64,000 nt of DNA from Flavobacterium hibernum (GCF_000832125.1 NZ_JPRK01000005.1:434001-498000), one strand, 5' to 3'; positions 50,518-60,309 are shown, numbered from the stretch's first letter. Notes: generated by a model not told the origin, from the letters alone. Numbers and translations: made by a program.

Positions 50518-52383
50518 TTAAAACAAATCATCAGGATCAACTAAATCTGACAGTTTTTGTTTTAGATCATCTTCCAAAATCGTTAATCCGTATTGGTAGG
50601 AAGCGTTCATCCATCCAAAACCTTCTTCGGGTATATAATCAAACTCAGTTCCTACGTTTCCGTATTCGGCAGAGATTTTATGTGAACTTATCGATAAATC
50701 AAACTTCTCCGGAATCGTTCCGTTATAATCAACTGCGTTTCTGGTAATCAGCCAAAGCCATCGATATACCATTTCTTGGGCTTCTTCGTTGAAATTATAA
50801 TTCAATAGTCCTTCCCATAAAAGCATTTGATGCGGTGCCCATCCAAACGGATAATCCCATTGTCGTATTGGAGCATTTTCGTCTACATTAGCAATTGATT
50901 CTTTGGTACAGCCAGCAATTCCGCCTTTCATTTTAAACCTTGGAAGCGTCTTTTTAACCAAAATTTCTGCTTGTTCCTGCGTACTTATTTTTGCCCAAAG
51001 CGGATAAAATGTAGGCGCAGCCTCAAAGAAATGCTGTTTCTCGTTTACAAAATCATAATCGAAATAAATTCCGCTTTCTTGATTCCATAACATTTCGTTT
51101 ATTTTTTTCTTTCTGAAAGCCGCTTTTTCTGTCCAATATTCACCCGAAAAAGATTTATCTTCAAAATATTGAAACTCGTTTTTAAAATACTTTTGAATCA
51201 AAAATGCAATATCAGTTTCGTATTTATACAATAAACTATTAATTGCAACTGTATTTAAATTAGCACAAATCCCCACCAATCTATTTGTTGTATCATGTCC
51301 GCTTTCGCGCATGCTTCTATCGTGTGTAAAATATTTATCGAGTTCAGGTTCAACAATTTCTCGTTCAAGATATTTCTTTTCGAATTCACGAGTTGATAAA
51401 TTGTATTTTGGAGCATATTGTTCCAGAATATCATTAAAATGCCCTTCTTCTACCTCAAACGGAAGTCCAATTCCTTCGGCTTTATAACGGTTTAATCCAT
51501 TTGCAGTAAGACGTTTTCCTTCTTCCATCCAAACAGTTTGATATTCTTTTATAGCGGTCTTTAAATGTCTTTCTATCCAAAAAATATCTGGATTAGATTT
51601 TTCTAAAACATCTATAATCAAAGATGTATATAATGGTGGTTGTGTTCGGGTTAAATAATAACTGCGGTTGGCATTTAGAATTTTTCCGTAATGATCGATT
51701 TGATATTTAAAGTTCTCGGCAATGCCCAAAGCTAGCTCGATTTTATCGTCGATCAAAAGTCCTTTGGCAATAAAATAACTGTCCCAACCGTACATTTCAT
51801 TAAATCTTCCGCCCGGAACCACAAACGGAACTCCTGAAATTTCATTGTTTTTTATCTGAAGTGCCAAAGCCAGAATCCCTGGTTTTTTATTCAGTGATAA
51901 AACATATTCAGGCGAAATATTCTTAGGCATTTGCACCACTTTTAATTTTGGCGTTACAGCTTCTAATTTCTTGAAATAATCAAAAACTATTTCGTCGCCA
52001 AATGGCACATACAAATAAGCCACTTCATTTTCGATCTTATTGTCTTCCAGAATTTTCTTTACGCCAATAGCATCAATTGTTCGGGTAAGACCTTTCCAAT
52101 ACAGATTTTTTATTTTTCCTGAAATTCTTTTTACCGGATCTTCAGTAATTTCATTTAGATCAATCTCACCAAATTCGGTATTGTTTTTTTTAGCCAAAGC
52201 CAATTCCTGCAATAAATTGGAAAGCTGATACGTTCCTTCGATCAAAGCCGAATTTCCGTTTTCATCATTCAATAAAAACTTTTTTGGACCATTATCATCA
52301 ATCGTTATTTTTTTATCGCCATCAGTATCTTCCTGAGCCAATAATTTTTCGATGGTTTGGGTTATATGTAATTTAAATTTCAT
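50518..52383 (-). CDS. treF: GH37 trehalase with neutral-trehalase-type Ca-binding N-terminus
   Basis: The 621-residue product has no signal peptide. Residues 19-30 (DTDGDKKITIDD, followed by NGPK) match the calcium-binding segment known from yeast neutral trehalases. The GH37 catalytic part has signature 1 PGGRFNEMYGWDSYF near residue 190 and signature 2 QWDYPFGWAPHQML near residue 505. It hydrolyses trehalose to two glucose molecules in the cytoplasm. It overlaps the MFS gene by 11 bases. The Ca-type segment is unusual for bacteria. LacI with its operators probably controls the set. Confidence 0.9.
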   Translation of the reverse strand: MKFKLHITQTIEKLLAQEDTDGDKKITIDDNGPKKFLLNDENGNSALIEGTYQLSNLLQELALAKKNNTEFGEIDLNEITEDPVKRISGKIKNLYWKGLTRTIDAIGVKKILEDNKIENEVAYLYVPFGDEIVFDYFKKLEAVTPKLKVVQMPKNISPEYVLSLNKKPGILALALQIKNNEISGVPFVVPGGRFNEMYGWDSYFIAKGLLIDDKIELALGIAENFKYQIDHYGKILNANRSYYLTRTQPPLYTSLIIDVLEKSNPDIFWIERHLKTAIKEYQTVWMEEGKRLTANGLNRYKAEGIGLPFEVEEGHFNDILEQYAPKYNLSTREFEKKYLEREIVEPELDKYFTHDRSMRESGHDTTNRLVGICANLNTVAINSLLYKYETDIAFLIQKYFKNEFQYFEDKSFSGEYWTEKAAFRKKKINEMLWNQESGIYFDYDFVNEKQHFFEAAPTFYPLWAKISTQEQAEILVKKTLPRFKMKGGIAGCTKESIANVDENAPIRQWDYPFGWAPHQMLLWEGLLNYNFNEEAQEMVYRWLWLITRNAVDYNGTIPEKFDLSISSHKISAEYGNVGTEFDYIPEEGFGWMNASYQYGLTILEDDLKQKLSDLVDPDDLF

Positions 52384-53593
52384 CTTTTGAAGTTATTTTT
52401 TTGAGAATAAAAAAGGATATTAATAATAAAGACATTGGAATTAGAGTAAAGTAAAAAGCTTTTTCCGGTCCTTCATTTTTAAACAACCAACCTGTTATTC
52501 TGGAACCTAAAGTTCCGCCAAGAGCAGAAAAAATTACAATTAATCCGGTCATGGAGCTTTGTAAATTCTTTGGTAAAGCACTTAATACAATTGAATTTAG
52601 TAACGGATAAATAGGCGCGATAAACAGTCCTATTAAAGGAAATGCAAAACCTATTAACGGAATATCCGAAAGTGTATTGATGTTTTTCACTTCTAATCCA
52701 ACGGTTTTTGGAAGTACAAAAACAACTATTAACATGGCCGAAATTATACAAACACTTAAAACATAAATCCAGTTTACTTTTTTGGTCACGATTCCGGCAA
52801 TTAATCTTCCGATCGCTAATGAAATAGCCAAAATACTGGCCATCATAATACTAATATTTTCTGGCAGATGAAGCACTTTTGTATTGAATGTAGGCAACCA
52901 CGAAAGAATTCCCTGCTCGATCATAACAAATAAAAACACGCTAATTACAAAAATAACGGTTAGCAATTTTGCCATTAATTTGAACATTTGCAGGAAGTCA
53001 TCTTTAAGATTTGCTCCTGTCGCAACTTCTGGCTCTTTGAATTTTACAAAAAATAAAAACAAAAACGACAACAACGATAATCCCGCCAAAAACCAATAAA
53101 CGTTTAACCATGAATTTGGATCGTTTTCGTTATTAAAGGCTGGAAATAAAAAATAAGCTAACGCGATTCCAACCATAAAAAAACCTTCGATACTACTCAT
53201 TAAAGCGTTGTGTTCTTTTTTGGTTTCAGTCACAGTTCCAATCAACGAATAAACTGAAACTTTTATCAAAGCAAATGAAACTCCAACGGTAGCAAAAAGG
53301 ATTTTAGCATTGTCGAATGAGTTTCCAAAATACATAGAAATACAAGCCAAAGTAACCAAAGCCAAACCTGTAAGCATTGCTTTTCTATAGCCTATTCTGG
53401 GTAAAAAAGAAGCTATAAAAAAAGATACAATTGCAATTGGCATATCTTTAAAAGCTTCTAAAATACTTGCCTGAACTTCATCTACTCCATAATTTCTTTG
53501 CGATTTTAGAATCACAATACCTACGCTGTTTAATAAAATAGCGAAGACAAAATAATTAAGGTAAAGTGAAATTTTAATTCCTATGTTTTTCAT
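52373..53593 (-). CDS. MFS sugar transporter
   Basis: The 406-residue product has 12 helices and the fucose/hexose-permease-like pattern: IAILLNSVGIVILKSQRNYGVDEVQASILEAFKDMPIA at the start and FLPRIGYRKAMLTG as the loop with basic residues. It overlaps the trehalase gene by 11 bases, so it most likely brings in trehalose from the periplasm. The substrate is inferred from the operon. Confidence 0.85.
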   Translation of the reverse strand: MKNIGIKISLYLNYFVFAILLNSVGIVILKSQRNYGVDEVQASILEAFKDMPIAIVSFFIASFLPRIGYRKAMLTGLALVTLACISMYFGNSFDNAKILFATVGVSFALIKVSVYSLIGTVTETKKEHNALMSSIEGFFMVGIALAYFLFPAFNNENDPNSWLNVYWFLAGLSLLSFLFLFFVKFKEPEVATGANLKDDFLQMFKLMAKLLTVIFVISVFLFVMIEQGILSWLPTFNTKVLHLPENISIMMASILAISLAIGRLIAGIVTKKVNWIYVLSVCIISAMLIVVFVLPKTVGLEVKNINTLSDIPLIGFAFPLIGLFIAPIYPLLNSIVLSALPKNLQSSMTGLIVIFSALGGTLGSRITGWLFKNEGPEKAFYFTLIPMSLLLISFFILKKITSKDEI

Positions 53594-53617
53594 TTTTTAT
53601 TATGTGATTTGTTTGTC

Positions 53618-53831
53618 AATACGGTATGGAGACGCACTGCTGTGCGCCTCTACAATACCGTATGTCATTTCGCTGCAGCCCTGTTGACTGTAAATTTAAC
53701 ACATAGAAACATAGCTTATATTGAACTCAAAAAGGCGTTTCACTTGTATTAATTAACATAGCTATGTCTGGAAACTAGTTTCTTTTTTGTTCTTTTTTAA
53801 ACGATAAAAATCTATATTTCTATGTGTTTAA
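53618..53831. repeat. two inverted repeats between MFS and TonB receptor genes
   Basis: An ATACGGTAT/ATACCGTAT pair (53619-53663) encloses a GAGACGCAC/GTGCGCCTC stem. Further left-to-right, AACACATAGAAA (about 53698) and TTTCTATGTGTT (about 53817) form a second long-loop pair. The first is typical of dispersed GC-richer elements in this genus and could end the TonB receptor transcript. Confidence 0.6.
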
Positions 53832-53872
53832 TATTTTTTTTTACGGATTACATCCAAACAGTTTATATAAAT

Positions 53873-56512
53873 TTAGAAATTAATCGCTACCGAAAATCTA
53901 AACGCGCGTCCTAAAATAGGTCTTGCCATAAACACATCGCTTGCCGCAGATGTTGTTTGTCTTGGATCTCCTTCGGTCAAACCAATTTCATTGAATAAGT
54001 TCGAAGCATCAACTGCAAAACGAAGATTATTATAGGTATAATTTAAACCTGCTCCAACTTCTTTATAAGCCGGTAAAACTTGTCTGTTATCCTGATTCGT
54101 GAATTTTTTATCATAATAAGAAAACTGAACATAAGCCGTAAGGTCTTTTGTAATATCAACTTCTGGTCTTAAATTACAGAAGAATTTAGGGATTCTTCTG
54201 GCGGTATTTCCGTTGAAATCAAAAGTAGAACCATCAGCATTTGTTCCTGTAAAGTTATCGTATTCCGGTTTTTGAACTGTGAATGTAAAATTCAGTTTTA
54301 CAATACTATATCTCGCATTAGTTTCTACTTCAAGACCAATATTATTTACGTCGGCAAATTTGTTTTCAGAACTTCCGTCAGATAAAATATCAGTGAAAGC
54401 AACATTCTTTAAACCCATGTGAAATAAATTCGCATTTACGGAGAAGAATGAACTCGCATATTTATACCCCAATTCAAACTGATTTACTTCAGTATTTTGA
54501 AGTTTGCTTAAATCTGCTGCATTATCATAAAAAGATTCTTCGATTGGAGATCTAAATCCGTGGCTGTAACGAACGTATGAAGCCATCTTGTCACTAAATT
54601 TGTAATTCCCTGCCGCAGTATAAGACCATTCGCTTACATCATATCTCCAATACGTATAAGGATTTCCTTTTACCGTTGTCACAGCATCATCTGCAGTATT
54701 ATTGTCTAAGATTCCTAGATTTTCTGCAAAAAATCTTGCGTTATCTCTATAACCAGAATATTTATCTTTATTATATCTTAAACCCGCATTGAACGTTAAA
54801 TTATCAGTCGCTTTAATTTCGGCGTCAGCATAAATATCATTCAAAAGGCCTTTAGTCTGCGCATCTCTTTCTAACCAAGTAATTCTCTCGATACCGTTCC
54901 AGGTATGATCTACTCCAGTTGTGTTGTCTTTTACATTTAACAATCTCGGATTATCCGAAACGCCAACTAAATACGAATTCCAGTTCCAGTATTGATTCGA
55001 TTTCCAATTGGAATAATAATAACCAGCGGTCAATTTTACAGGATCTAAATCAAATGAAAAAGAGAAATTATTCGCAAAATTGTTCATCTTTTTATCGATA
55101 TGCCAAAGATCTGCTCTCATAATTAAAGCGTTTGGATCCAGTTTTTGACCATTATCTACATAAGAATATGTTAGATTACTGGCTGTAGTATTTTGAACAG
55201 TTGTTGCATATCCATCTTGTGTCCACGGTCCTCCATTTGGGAAAATTGCATTGTAATTCAAATCAATATTGGTGTTTTTGAAAGAATTTTTGAATGTTAC
55301 TTTATCAGATATTTTTTTCTTGAATTCCGCTCCAATAGAGTTGATAATTGGATGTGAACCATCTTCAAGATCTGCGCTAAAAGTTCCTCCACCATATTGA
55401 GGTACATTTAAATGGCTAAAATTTACTGAAGTCAAAGTTCCATAATTTGGATTAAAACCAGGTATTCCTTCTACTTTTCCGTTGTTGCTTTTTAGAGGAA
55501 TTGGTAAATAAAATGCATTTCGGTCGTCAAGATGCTTAAAATTTACTCTCAAATAGTCGTCGTCATCAAATTTATAGGTAATGTTTCCTTTTATCTGTCC
55601 ACCTTTATTGGCTGTAAAACCTGTATTTCTTACACCATTATCGGCTCTATAAAAACCTCCAACATTAAAAAATAATTTATCCTGAATTAAAGCGCCTGAT
55701 AAATTAAGATCAGTTCTAAACATTCCGTAATCTGAAGTCGTAAATTTTGCTCTTCCCTTAAATTCATTTTGACCAGTTTTTGAGATAAAATTGATAATTC
55801 CACCTGGAGCGTTGTTTGCAAAAATTGAGGCAGAACCTCCACGAACAGCTTCCATTTTGTTTACGGTTTCGTCTAGTCTATAAAAAGTATCGGCATTGGC
55901 AAATTGCAAAGCACCATCTTCAAAAACCGGTAAACCATCTTCCTGAATCTGTACATATTCGTAAGCTCCTGCTGACGGGATTCCTCTTGCAAAAAGGTTA
56001 TTTCCTATTTCTCCTCCCGATGCTTCAACCACAAATCCGGGAATCGTTTGAAGCAAAGCTGCTGTACTTGACGGCGCTCTGTCTTCGATTGCTTTTGCGC
56101 CCATTGTAGTAATTGCAACACTAGATTCTAATTTTGATCTTGGTGCCGATGATCCTGTTACAACAACTTCTTTTAAACTTTGTGATTCTCCTTCGAGTAA
56201 TAAATTTACTTCTAAAGATTCTCCTTCTTTTAACGCAATTTTTTTCTCGAAGGTTTTGTAACCCACATTGGTTGCAATTATGGTATATGTTCCTGCTTCG
56301 ATGTTTGAGAATGCATATTCTCCGTTTTCATTTGTAACAGTACTTTTTCCTGTTTCTTTAATCGAAACATTTGCTCCGGGAACTGTAACTCCGCTGTCGT
56401 CGAGTACTTTTCCAAAAACTTTAGCTGCATTTTGGGCAAACCCTTTATTTGGTAAAAAAAATAGGCAAAACATTAAAAATAATGTACCTAAATACTGGTG
56501 TAGCTTTTTCAT
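53873..56512 (-). CDS. TonB-dependent receptor of the trehalose set
   Basis: The 879-residue product has a signal peptide, then an N-terminal carboxypeptidase-regulatory-like beta domain at about 30-110 (VFGKVLDDSGVTVPGANVSI and GEYAFSNIEAGTYTI). A plug (VVVTGSSAPRSKLESSVAIT) and a 22-strand barrel ending in AFRFSVAINF follow. There is no SusD-like partner gene. Lying between the MFS gene and the divergent LacI gene with operators, it is the likely outer-membrane gate for trehalose or trehalose-containing sugars. Confidence 0.9.
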   Translation of the reverse strand: MKKLHQYLGTLFLMFCLFFLPNKGFAQNAAKVFGKVLDDSGVTVPGANVSIKETGKSTVTNENGEYAFSNIEAGTYTIIATNVGYKTFEKKIALKEGESLEVNLLLEGESQSLKEVVVTGSSAPRSKLESSVAITTMGAKAIEDRAPSSTAALLQTIPGFVVEASGGEIGNNLFARGIPSAGAYEYVQIQEDGLPVFEDGALQFANADTFYRLDETVNKMEAVRGGSASIFANNAPGGIINFISKTGQNEFKGRAKFTTSDYGMFRTDLNLSGALIQDKLFFNVGGFYRADNGVRNTGFTANKGGQIKGNITYKFDDDDYLRVNFKHLDDRNAFYLPIPLKSNNGKVEGIPGFNPNYGTLTSVNFSHLNVPQYGGGTFSADLEDGSHPIINSIGAEFKKKISDKVTFKNSFKNTNIDLNYNAIFPNGGPWTQDGYATTVQNTTASNLTYSYVDNGQKLDPNALIMRADLWHIDKKMNNFANNFSFSFDLDPVKLTAGYYYSNWKSNQYWNWNSYLVGVSDNPRLLNVKDNTTGVDHTWNGIERITWLERDAQTKGLLNDIYADAEIKATDNLTFNAGLRYNKDKYSGYRDNARFFAENLGILDNNTADDAVTTVKGNPYTYWRYDVSEWSYTAAGNYKFSDKMASYVRYSHGFRSPIEESFYDNAADLSKLQNTEVNQFELGYKYASSFFSVNANLFHMGLKNVAFTDILSDGSSENKFADVNNIGLEVETNARYSIVKLNFTFTVQKPEYDNFTGTNADGSTFDFNGNTARRIPKFFCNLRPEVDITKDLTAYVQFSYYDKKFTNQDNRQVLPAYKEVGAGLNYTYNNLRFAVDASNLFNEIGLTEGDPRQTTSAASDVFMARPILGRAFRFSVAINF

Positions 56513-56551
56513 TTTTTTGTTTGGTTAGTTAGTAATTATGGTTATTACTGT

Positions 56552-56559
56552 CAAACTTA
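56552..56559 (-). promoter_or_regulatory. TAnnTTTG promoter element of the TonB receptor gene
   Basis: On the minus strand TAAGTTTG matches the consensus, 39 bases upstream of the ATG at 56512 and close to the LacI operators. Confidence 0.6.
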
Positions 56560-56592
56560 ACAACTAATTATAAGGAATATAGGAATTAAAAA

Positions 56593-56631
56593 TCGAAAAC
56601 GTTTTCGAAATGACCTAAAACGTTTTCGGAA
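56593..56631. promoter_or_regulatory. two LacI-type operators
   Basis: TCGAAAACGTTTTCGA (56593-56608) is a perfect 16-bp palindrome with the central CG of LacI/GalR-family sites. A second, less perfect copy with the AAAACGTTTT core (56617-56626) lies 24 bases on (56616-56631). Both sit between the divergent TonB receptor and LacI genes. Confidence 0.8.
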
Positions 56632-56675
56632 GTTAATTTTTTATCAATCCGTTTTATTTTTAGTACTTTTATTTT

Positions 56676-57701
56676 ATGAATGACACAAAATTAATAGATA
56701 TAGCCTCGGCATTAGGAATTTCGGTTACTACGGTTTCAAAAGCCTTAAAAGGATATACTGATATTAGCAAATCTACCCGAGCCAGAGTGATTGAAATGGC
56801 CGAAACGATGAATTATATTCCTAATTCTGTTGCGGTAAATCTAAGAACTAATGAGACCAAAACTATTGGTGTCATTATTCCGGCTACTGTACATCACTTT
56901 TTCTCCAGCGTACTAAATGGTATTTTAGAAGAAGCCGAAAAAAGAGGTTATCTGGTCATTATATTACAATCTAACGAAAAATATGAACTCGAGAAAAAAC
57001 AACTTGCCTTATTGATTCAAAAAAGGGTTGATGGTGTTTTGATGTCACTCTCAAACGAAACTGATGATTTCTCTCATATTAATGACGCTATTAAAAAAAA
57101 TACTCCTGTGGTTTTATTTGATAAAATTGCAAAAAGAGTTGATTGTTCTAAAGTTGTTATTAATGATGCAAAAGCTGCTTTTGATGCCGTTTCGTACCTT
57201 ATTAATAAGGGCTACAAAAGAATTGCACATTTTAGAGGCTCGTATGTTCCTCAAAACTCTATCGATCGTTTCTTAGGCTATAAAAGAGCGCTTGAGGCGC
57301 ACGGAATTGAATACGATTCGAAATTGGTTTATGTTTGCGACAACAATACTGATTTTGAAGATGGTTACGAAAATGCTCAAAAAATAATGGCCGAGAACCC
57401 GGATATCGATGCTATTTTTGCGATTACTGATTTAGTTGCCATCGGGATTATTAAATACTTTAATGAGGCTGGAATAAAAACGCCGGAACAAGTGGCTGTT
57501 TTTGGATTTAGCAATTGGTTTATGAGTACTGTAATTTCTCCCAAATTAACTACAATAGATCAGCCCGGATTTGAAATGGGACACACAGCAGTTTCGATTT
57601 TAATTGATGAAATTGCCGATATTAAAGAGCATCGACCGGTGACACATCAAATTATTGAACTTCCTACAAGAATCATTGAAAGAGAATCGACAGTTAAATG
57701 A
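56676..57701 (+). CDS. LacI-family transcriptional regulator
   Basis: The 341-residue product has the N-terminal LacI helix-turn-helix (LIDIASALGISVTTVSKALKGYTDI, with the hinge NYIPNSVAVNLRT), followed by a periplasmic-binding-protein-like effector domain (IGVIIPATVHHFFSSVL; AIFAITDLVAIGIIKYF). The divergent TonB receptor and the operators 45-83 bases upstream of its start suggest that it regulates the trehalose set and itself. Confidence 0.93.
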   Translation: MNDTKLIDIASALGISVTTVSKALKGYTDISKSTRARVIEMAETMNYIPNSVAVNLRTNETKTIGVIIPATVHHFFSSVLNGILEEAEKRGYLVIILQSNEKYELEKKQLALLIQKRVDGVLMSLSNETDDFSHINDAIKKNTPVVLFDKIAKRVDCSKVVINDAKAAFDAVSYLINKGYKRIAHFRGSYVPQNSIDRFLGYKRALEAHGIEYDSKLVYVCDNNTDFEDGYENAQKIMAENPDIDAIFAITDLVAIGIIKYFNEAGIKTPEQVAVFGFSNWFMSTVISPKLTTIDQPGFEMGHTAVSILIDEIADIKEHRPVTHQIIELPTRIIERESTVK

Positions 57702-57712
57702 TTTTTTAGTTT

Positions 57713-57720
57713 TAACTTTG
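57713..57720 (+). promoter_or_regulatory. TAnnTTTG promoter element of the gene at 57743
   Basis: TAACTTTG matches the consensus, 22 bases upstream of the ATG at 57743. Confidence 0.55.
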
Positions 57721-57742
57721 CGTCAATTATTAAAAAGCATCA

Positions 57743-58096
57743 ATGTTTCCGATTCCTGAAAATACCGATATTTTATTGGCTGATGCCGAAAAAGATAATT
57801 TATATCTAAGTCTGATTGAACAAATTAATAAAGACTTTAATTTGGCAAATGAAGGAATTGATTTTCCGATGAGTATTTCTCCTGAAGAATTAAAAATTCA
57901 GCTCCACGAAAAAATCTACAGAATGATTCAGTACAAATTTGCTGAATATTTAAACCTTCTTTATATTATTGATGTATCTGAAAGTGAGATAAAAAAACTC
58001 GATGGTTCTGATTTAGTGATTCTTGCCGAACAAGTTGCTTTTTTAATTTTAAAACGAGAATGGCAAAAAGTTTGGTTTAGAAATTATTACAAATAA
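57743..58096 (+). CDS. small conserved-looking protein of unknown function
   Basis: The 117-residue product is soluble, acidic and mostly helical, with no signal peptide, motif or metal site that I recognise. Its own promoter element and the strong terminator behind it show a single-gene unit. The TAnnTTTG element, start and terminator all support a real gene. Confidence 0.7.
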   Translation: MFPIPENTDILLADAEKDNLYLSLIEQINKDFNLANEGIDFPMSISPEELKIQLHEKIYRMIQYKFAEYLNLLYIIDVSESEIKKLDGSDLVILAEQVAFLILKREWQKVWFRNYYK

Positions 58097-58111
58097 GCAA
58101 TCATAATTAAT

Positions 58112-58155
58112 AAAAAAAAAGAGCCGAATTAAGTTTTAATTCGGCTCTTTTTTTT
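58112..58155. terminator. bidirectional terminator between convergent genes
   Basis: GAGCCGAATTAA and TTAATTCGGCTC form a 12-bp perfect stem with a 3-base loop. Nine A precede and eight T follow it, so it serves both the gene at 57743 and the T9SS gene. Confidence 0.9.
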
Positions 58156-58163
58156 GGCAATAT

Positions 58164-58964
58164 TTAATCTACCACTAATTTTACTGATTTCTGACCTTCA
58201 TCAGATTTTACTTTTACGATATAAAGACCTGTATTTAATCCAAACGAAATATCTGCATCAGTTTGCAATGATTTAGTCAATGCGCCTGTCATACCATAAA
58301 TATCAATTTTTGTATTTGATTTTACGTTGGTTACAAAAACTTCTTTTCCATTAGAAAAAACATTTGCAGTCATGTCTACTTTAAAATCATTTACTCCTAA
58401 AGCACCAATTAATTGCGTTGTGCCTATTGTTCCGGTTATTTCAATTTTATAAATATTAACTCCGGTACCTGCACTTGTGTAAATAAAAATATTTCCACTT
58501 GTTTGAGTATACTGCGCCTCAAGAATTGTAGGCGTTGCAGAATTGGCAGAACTTGCACTTCCTATTTCTGTTGTGCCATCTGTAACCTTAATAGAGCGAC
58601 TACCGCCACCGCCACTGGTAAACCAAATTTTTATGGTTCCTGCTCCACTTGGTGCAAAATACAAATAACGTTCTGTTGGTTTATTTGCAGTAAAAACGGA
58701 TGCCTGTCCCATTCTAAAATATCGAGTTGCATTAAAGCCATCCGAAAAAGCTAAAGTTGATGGAATAATTCCTCCAATTGGTGTTGCGGTAATGGTGACA
58801 CCAGGAAAAATTCCTAAATTATCTTTTACAGTATTTGCTGTGTAACCTGCAGTCGAAGTTGTCCAATTTGTAGTATCGTTGGTAAAATCCCAAACTTTTT
58901 GGGCATTAACATAAGTTACTGAAGATAAAACAGTAATCAGAATAACGAGTAATTTTTTTGTCAT
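58164..58964 (-). CDS. T9SS-secreted protein with type A sorting domain
   Basis: The 266-residue product has a signal peptide (ITVLSSVTYVNAQ), a beta-sandwich domain at about 20-180 (VWDFTNDTTNWTTS, later a Gly-rich GSGGGGSRSIKV loop region) and a C-terminal ~75-residue sorting domain. The sorting domain ends TGLYIVKVKSDEGQKSVKLVVD and contains FSNGKEVFVTNVKSNTKIDIYGMTG. Such domains direct proteins through the type IX system to the cell surface or outside. The role of the first domain is not clear; carbohydrate binding is possible. Confidence 0.85.
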   Translation of the reverse strand: MTKKLLVILITVLSSVTYVNAQKVWDFTNDTTNWTTSTAGYTANTVKDNLGIFPGVTITATPIGGIIPSTLAFSDGFNATRYFRMGQASVFTANKPTERYLYFAPSGAGTIKIWFTSGGGGSRSIKVTDGTTEIGSASSANSATPTILEAQYTQTSGNIFIYTSAGTGVNIYKIEITGTIGTTQLIGALGVNDFKVDMTANVFSNGKEVFVTNVKSNTKIDIYGMTGALTKSLQTDADISFGLNTGLYIVKVKSDEGQKSVKLVVD

Positions 58965-59149
58965 AATAAAAGTGTTGTGTTAAAAAATAGCTTTGTACAA
59001 TTGATTGTTTTTTCATGCAATCATTACACACAAACATAAATTTTAATACCAACTAACACTTTCAGTTTTGCTTTTAAAGCTTTCGGTTTTGTCTACTTTA
59101 ATCAAAAAATAGTTTTTTTTTAAGAACAATTTTCTGTTGATTTTGAACT

Positions 59150-59704
59150 TTATTTCTGACGAACAATTTTTTTTAATCTATCAAATTCAGACCAAAGTCC
59201 AAATCCATTAGTATCTAATTTGCTTCCTGTAATCTGAAAACGACCGCATTTAAAGCAGATTTTCGCTATTCCAATCGTTCTTTCTTTCTTCTTAAAAATA
59301 AAAATATCCCGGTATTCCGCAGCACACGAAGCATAAGAGTCTGGTGACGAATCTTTTTCGCTAAAAACATTTTCAATATCTTTTTGCTGTTTAATTGTTA
59401 AGTCTGATTTTTTATAATTATGCTTTTGTAGAATCTTCTCGAAATTTTCTTGTGGAATACTATCAGGAAAATGATGCACAAATAGAGCTATGAACTCTAA
59501 TTCTTTTTCAGTATTTCTATCTTTTCTAATAATTTTCATAAAATCATCATCAGAAAAATCCAAATAATAATGGTCTATTCCATCTGAATCAAAAAAAGGT
59601 CGTAATTCTTTTTTTAAAACTTTCTTATTATTCAAATTTACTTTTTTAGAGTCATTACAACTCGACAACACAATAATAAGAATTATGAAAATATATCTCT
59701 TCAA
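59150..59704 (-). CDS. lipoprotein of unknown function
   Basis: The best start is TTG at 59704: it gives a lipoprotein signal MKRYIFIILIIVLSSCN with Cys at residue 15. A TTG further upstream at 59746 adds 14 polar residues and is less fitting. The 184-residue product is charged and soluble apart from this, with two Cys pairs (SCAAEYR, KICFKCGRF) that could bind metal or form disulfides. I recognise no family. It is close behind the gene at 59758-60309 in the same direction. Confidence 0.65.
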   Translation of the reverse strand: MKRYIFIILIIVLSSCNDSKKVNLNNKKVLKKELRPFFDSDGIDHYYLDFSDDDFMKIIRKDRNTEKELEFIALFVHHFPDSIPQENFEKILQKHNYKKSDLTIKQQKDIENVFSEKDSSPDSYASCAAEYRDIFIFKKKERTIGIAKICFKCGRFQITGSKLDTNGFGLWSEFDRLKKIVRQK

Positions 59705-59757
59705 TTTTTTCAGATTTAAAAACTTTGAATCTTTGCTACTCTGCAACTTTGAACCTC

Positions 59758-60309
59758 TTAGAAATAAACTCTCACAAAAGGCATAAATCCAGATCCATAA
59801 AGACTTTTATTCGGATCATACAAAACATCGTAACGCGCACCAATCGTGACACTTCCAGTTCTATAACCCGCTCCAAGATATAAGGCCGTATTCCAATAAT
59901 TATCAGAATAAGAAGGAAAATTATTTACAGCTTTGTAATCTGTATTTACGCGAACTTGCTCTAATTCTGCAGATAATTGAATTTCCGGAATCGGATTTAC
60001 AAGTCCTACTATACTTCCACCATAAACATAAGAGCTATAATAATTTTTAGAAGACAAATAACCAAATTGCAACCCTACACCAACAGCGACAATCTCGTTT
60101 ACGTTATAAATTGCACTTGGCATTACAGAAATATCTGTGTACCCAGATCCAATTCCTAAACCAAGTCCGCCACCAAATTGTACTTTGTCCCAAAAATGAT
60201 TGCTATTGTCTATAACATACTTTTGCTGTGCATTTCCAAAATTGGAAAATAAGACTGCCAAAATCACAAAAAAAGGTCTGAAAACGATTGAGATTTGAAT
60301 TTTCTTCAT
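59758..60309 (-). CDS. outer-membrane beta-barrel-like protein
   Basis: The 183-residue product from ATG at 60309 has a signal peptide (FFVILAVLFSNFGNAQ). A Gly/Tyr-rich pattern of alternating strands then looks like a small 8-stranded barrel, ending in MPFVRVYF with a terminal aromatic residue. The longer frame from 60405 would overlap the sucA promoter and is rejected. In related genomes a gene of this type next to sucA is often mislabelled as 2-oxoglutarate decarboxylase because of its neighbour; nothing enzymatic is visible here. Confidence 0.75.
   Translation of the reverse strand: MKKIQISIVFRPFFVILAVLFSNFGNAQQKYVIDNSNHFWDKVQFGGGLGLGIGSGYTDISVMPSAIYNVNEIVAVGVGLQFGYLSSKNYYSSYVYGGSIVGLVNPIPEIQLSAELEQVRVNTDYKAVNNFPSYSDNYWNTALYLGAGYRTGSVTIGARYDVLYDPNKSLYGSGFMPFVRVYF

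Noticed and set aside
59704-59760. Short words such as CAAAGTTGCAGAGTAGCAAAG as a possible fourth repeat family.
   Set aside because: Only one copy was seen in this window, so it cannot be called a repeat from this sequence.
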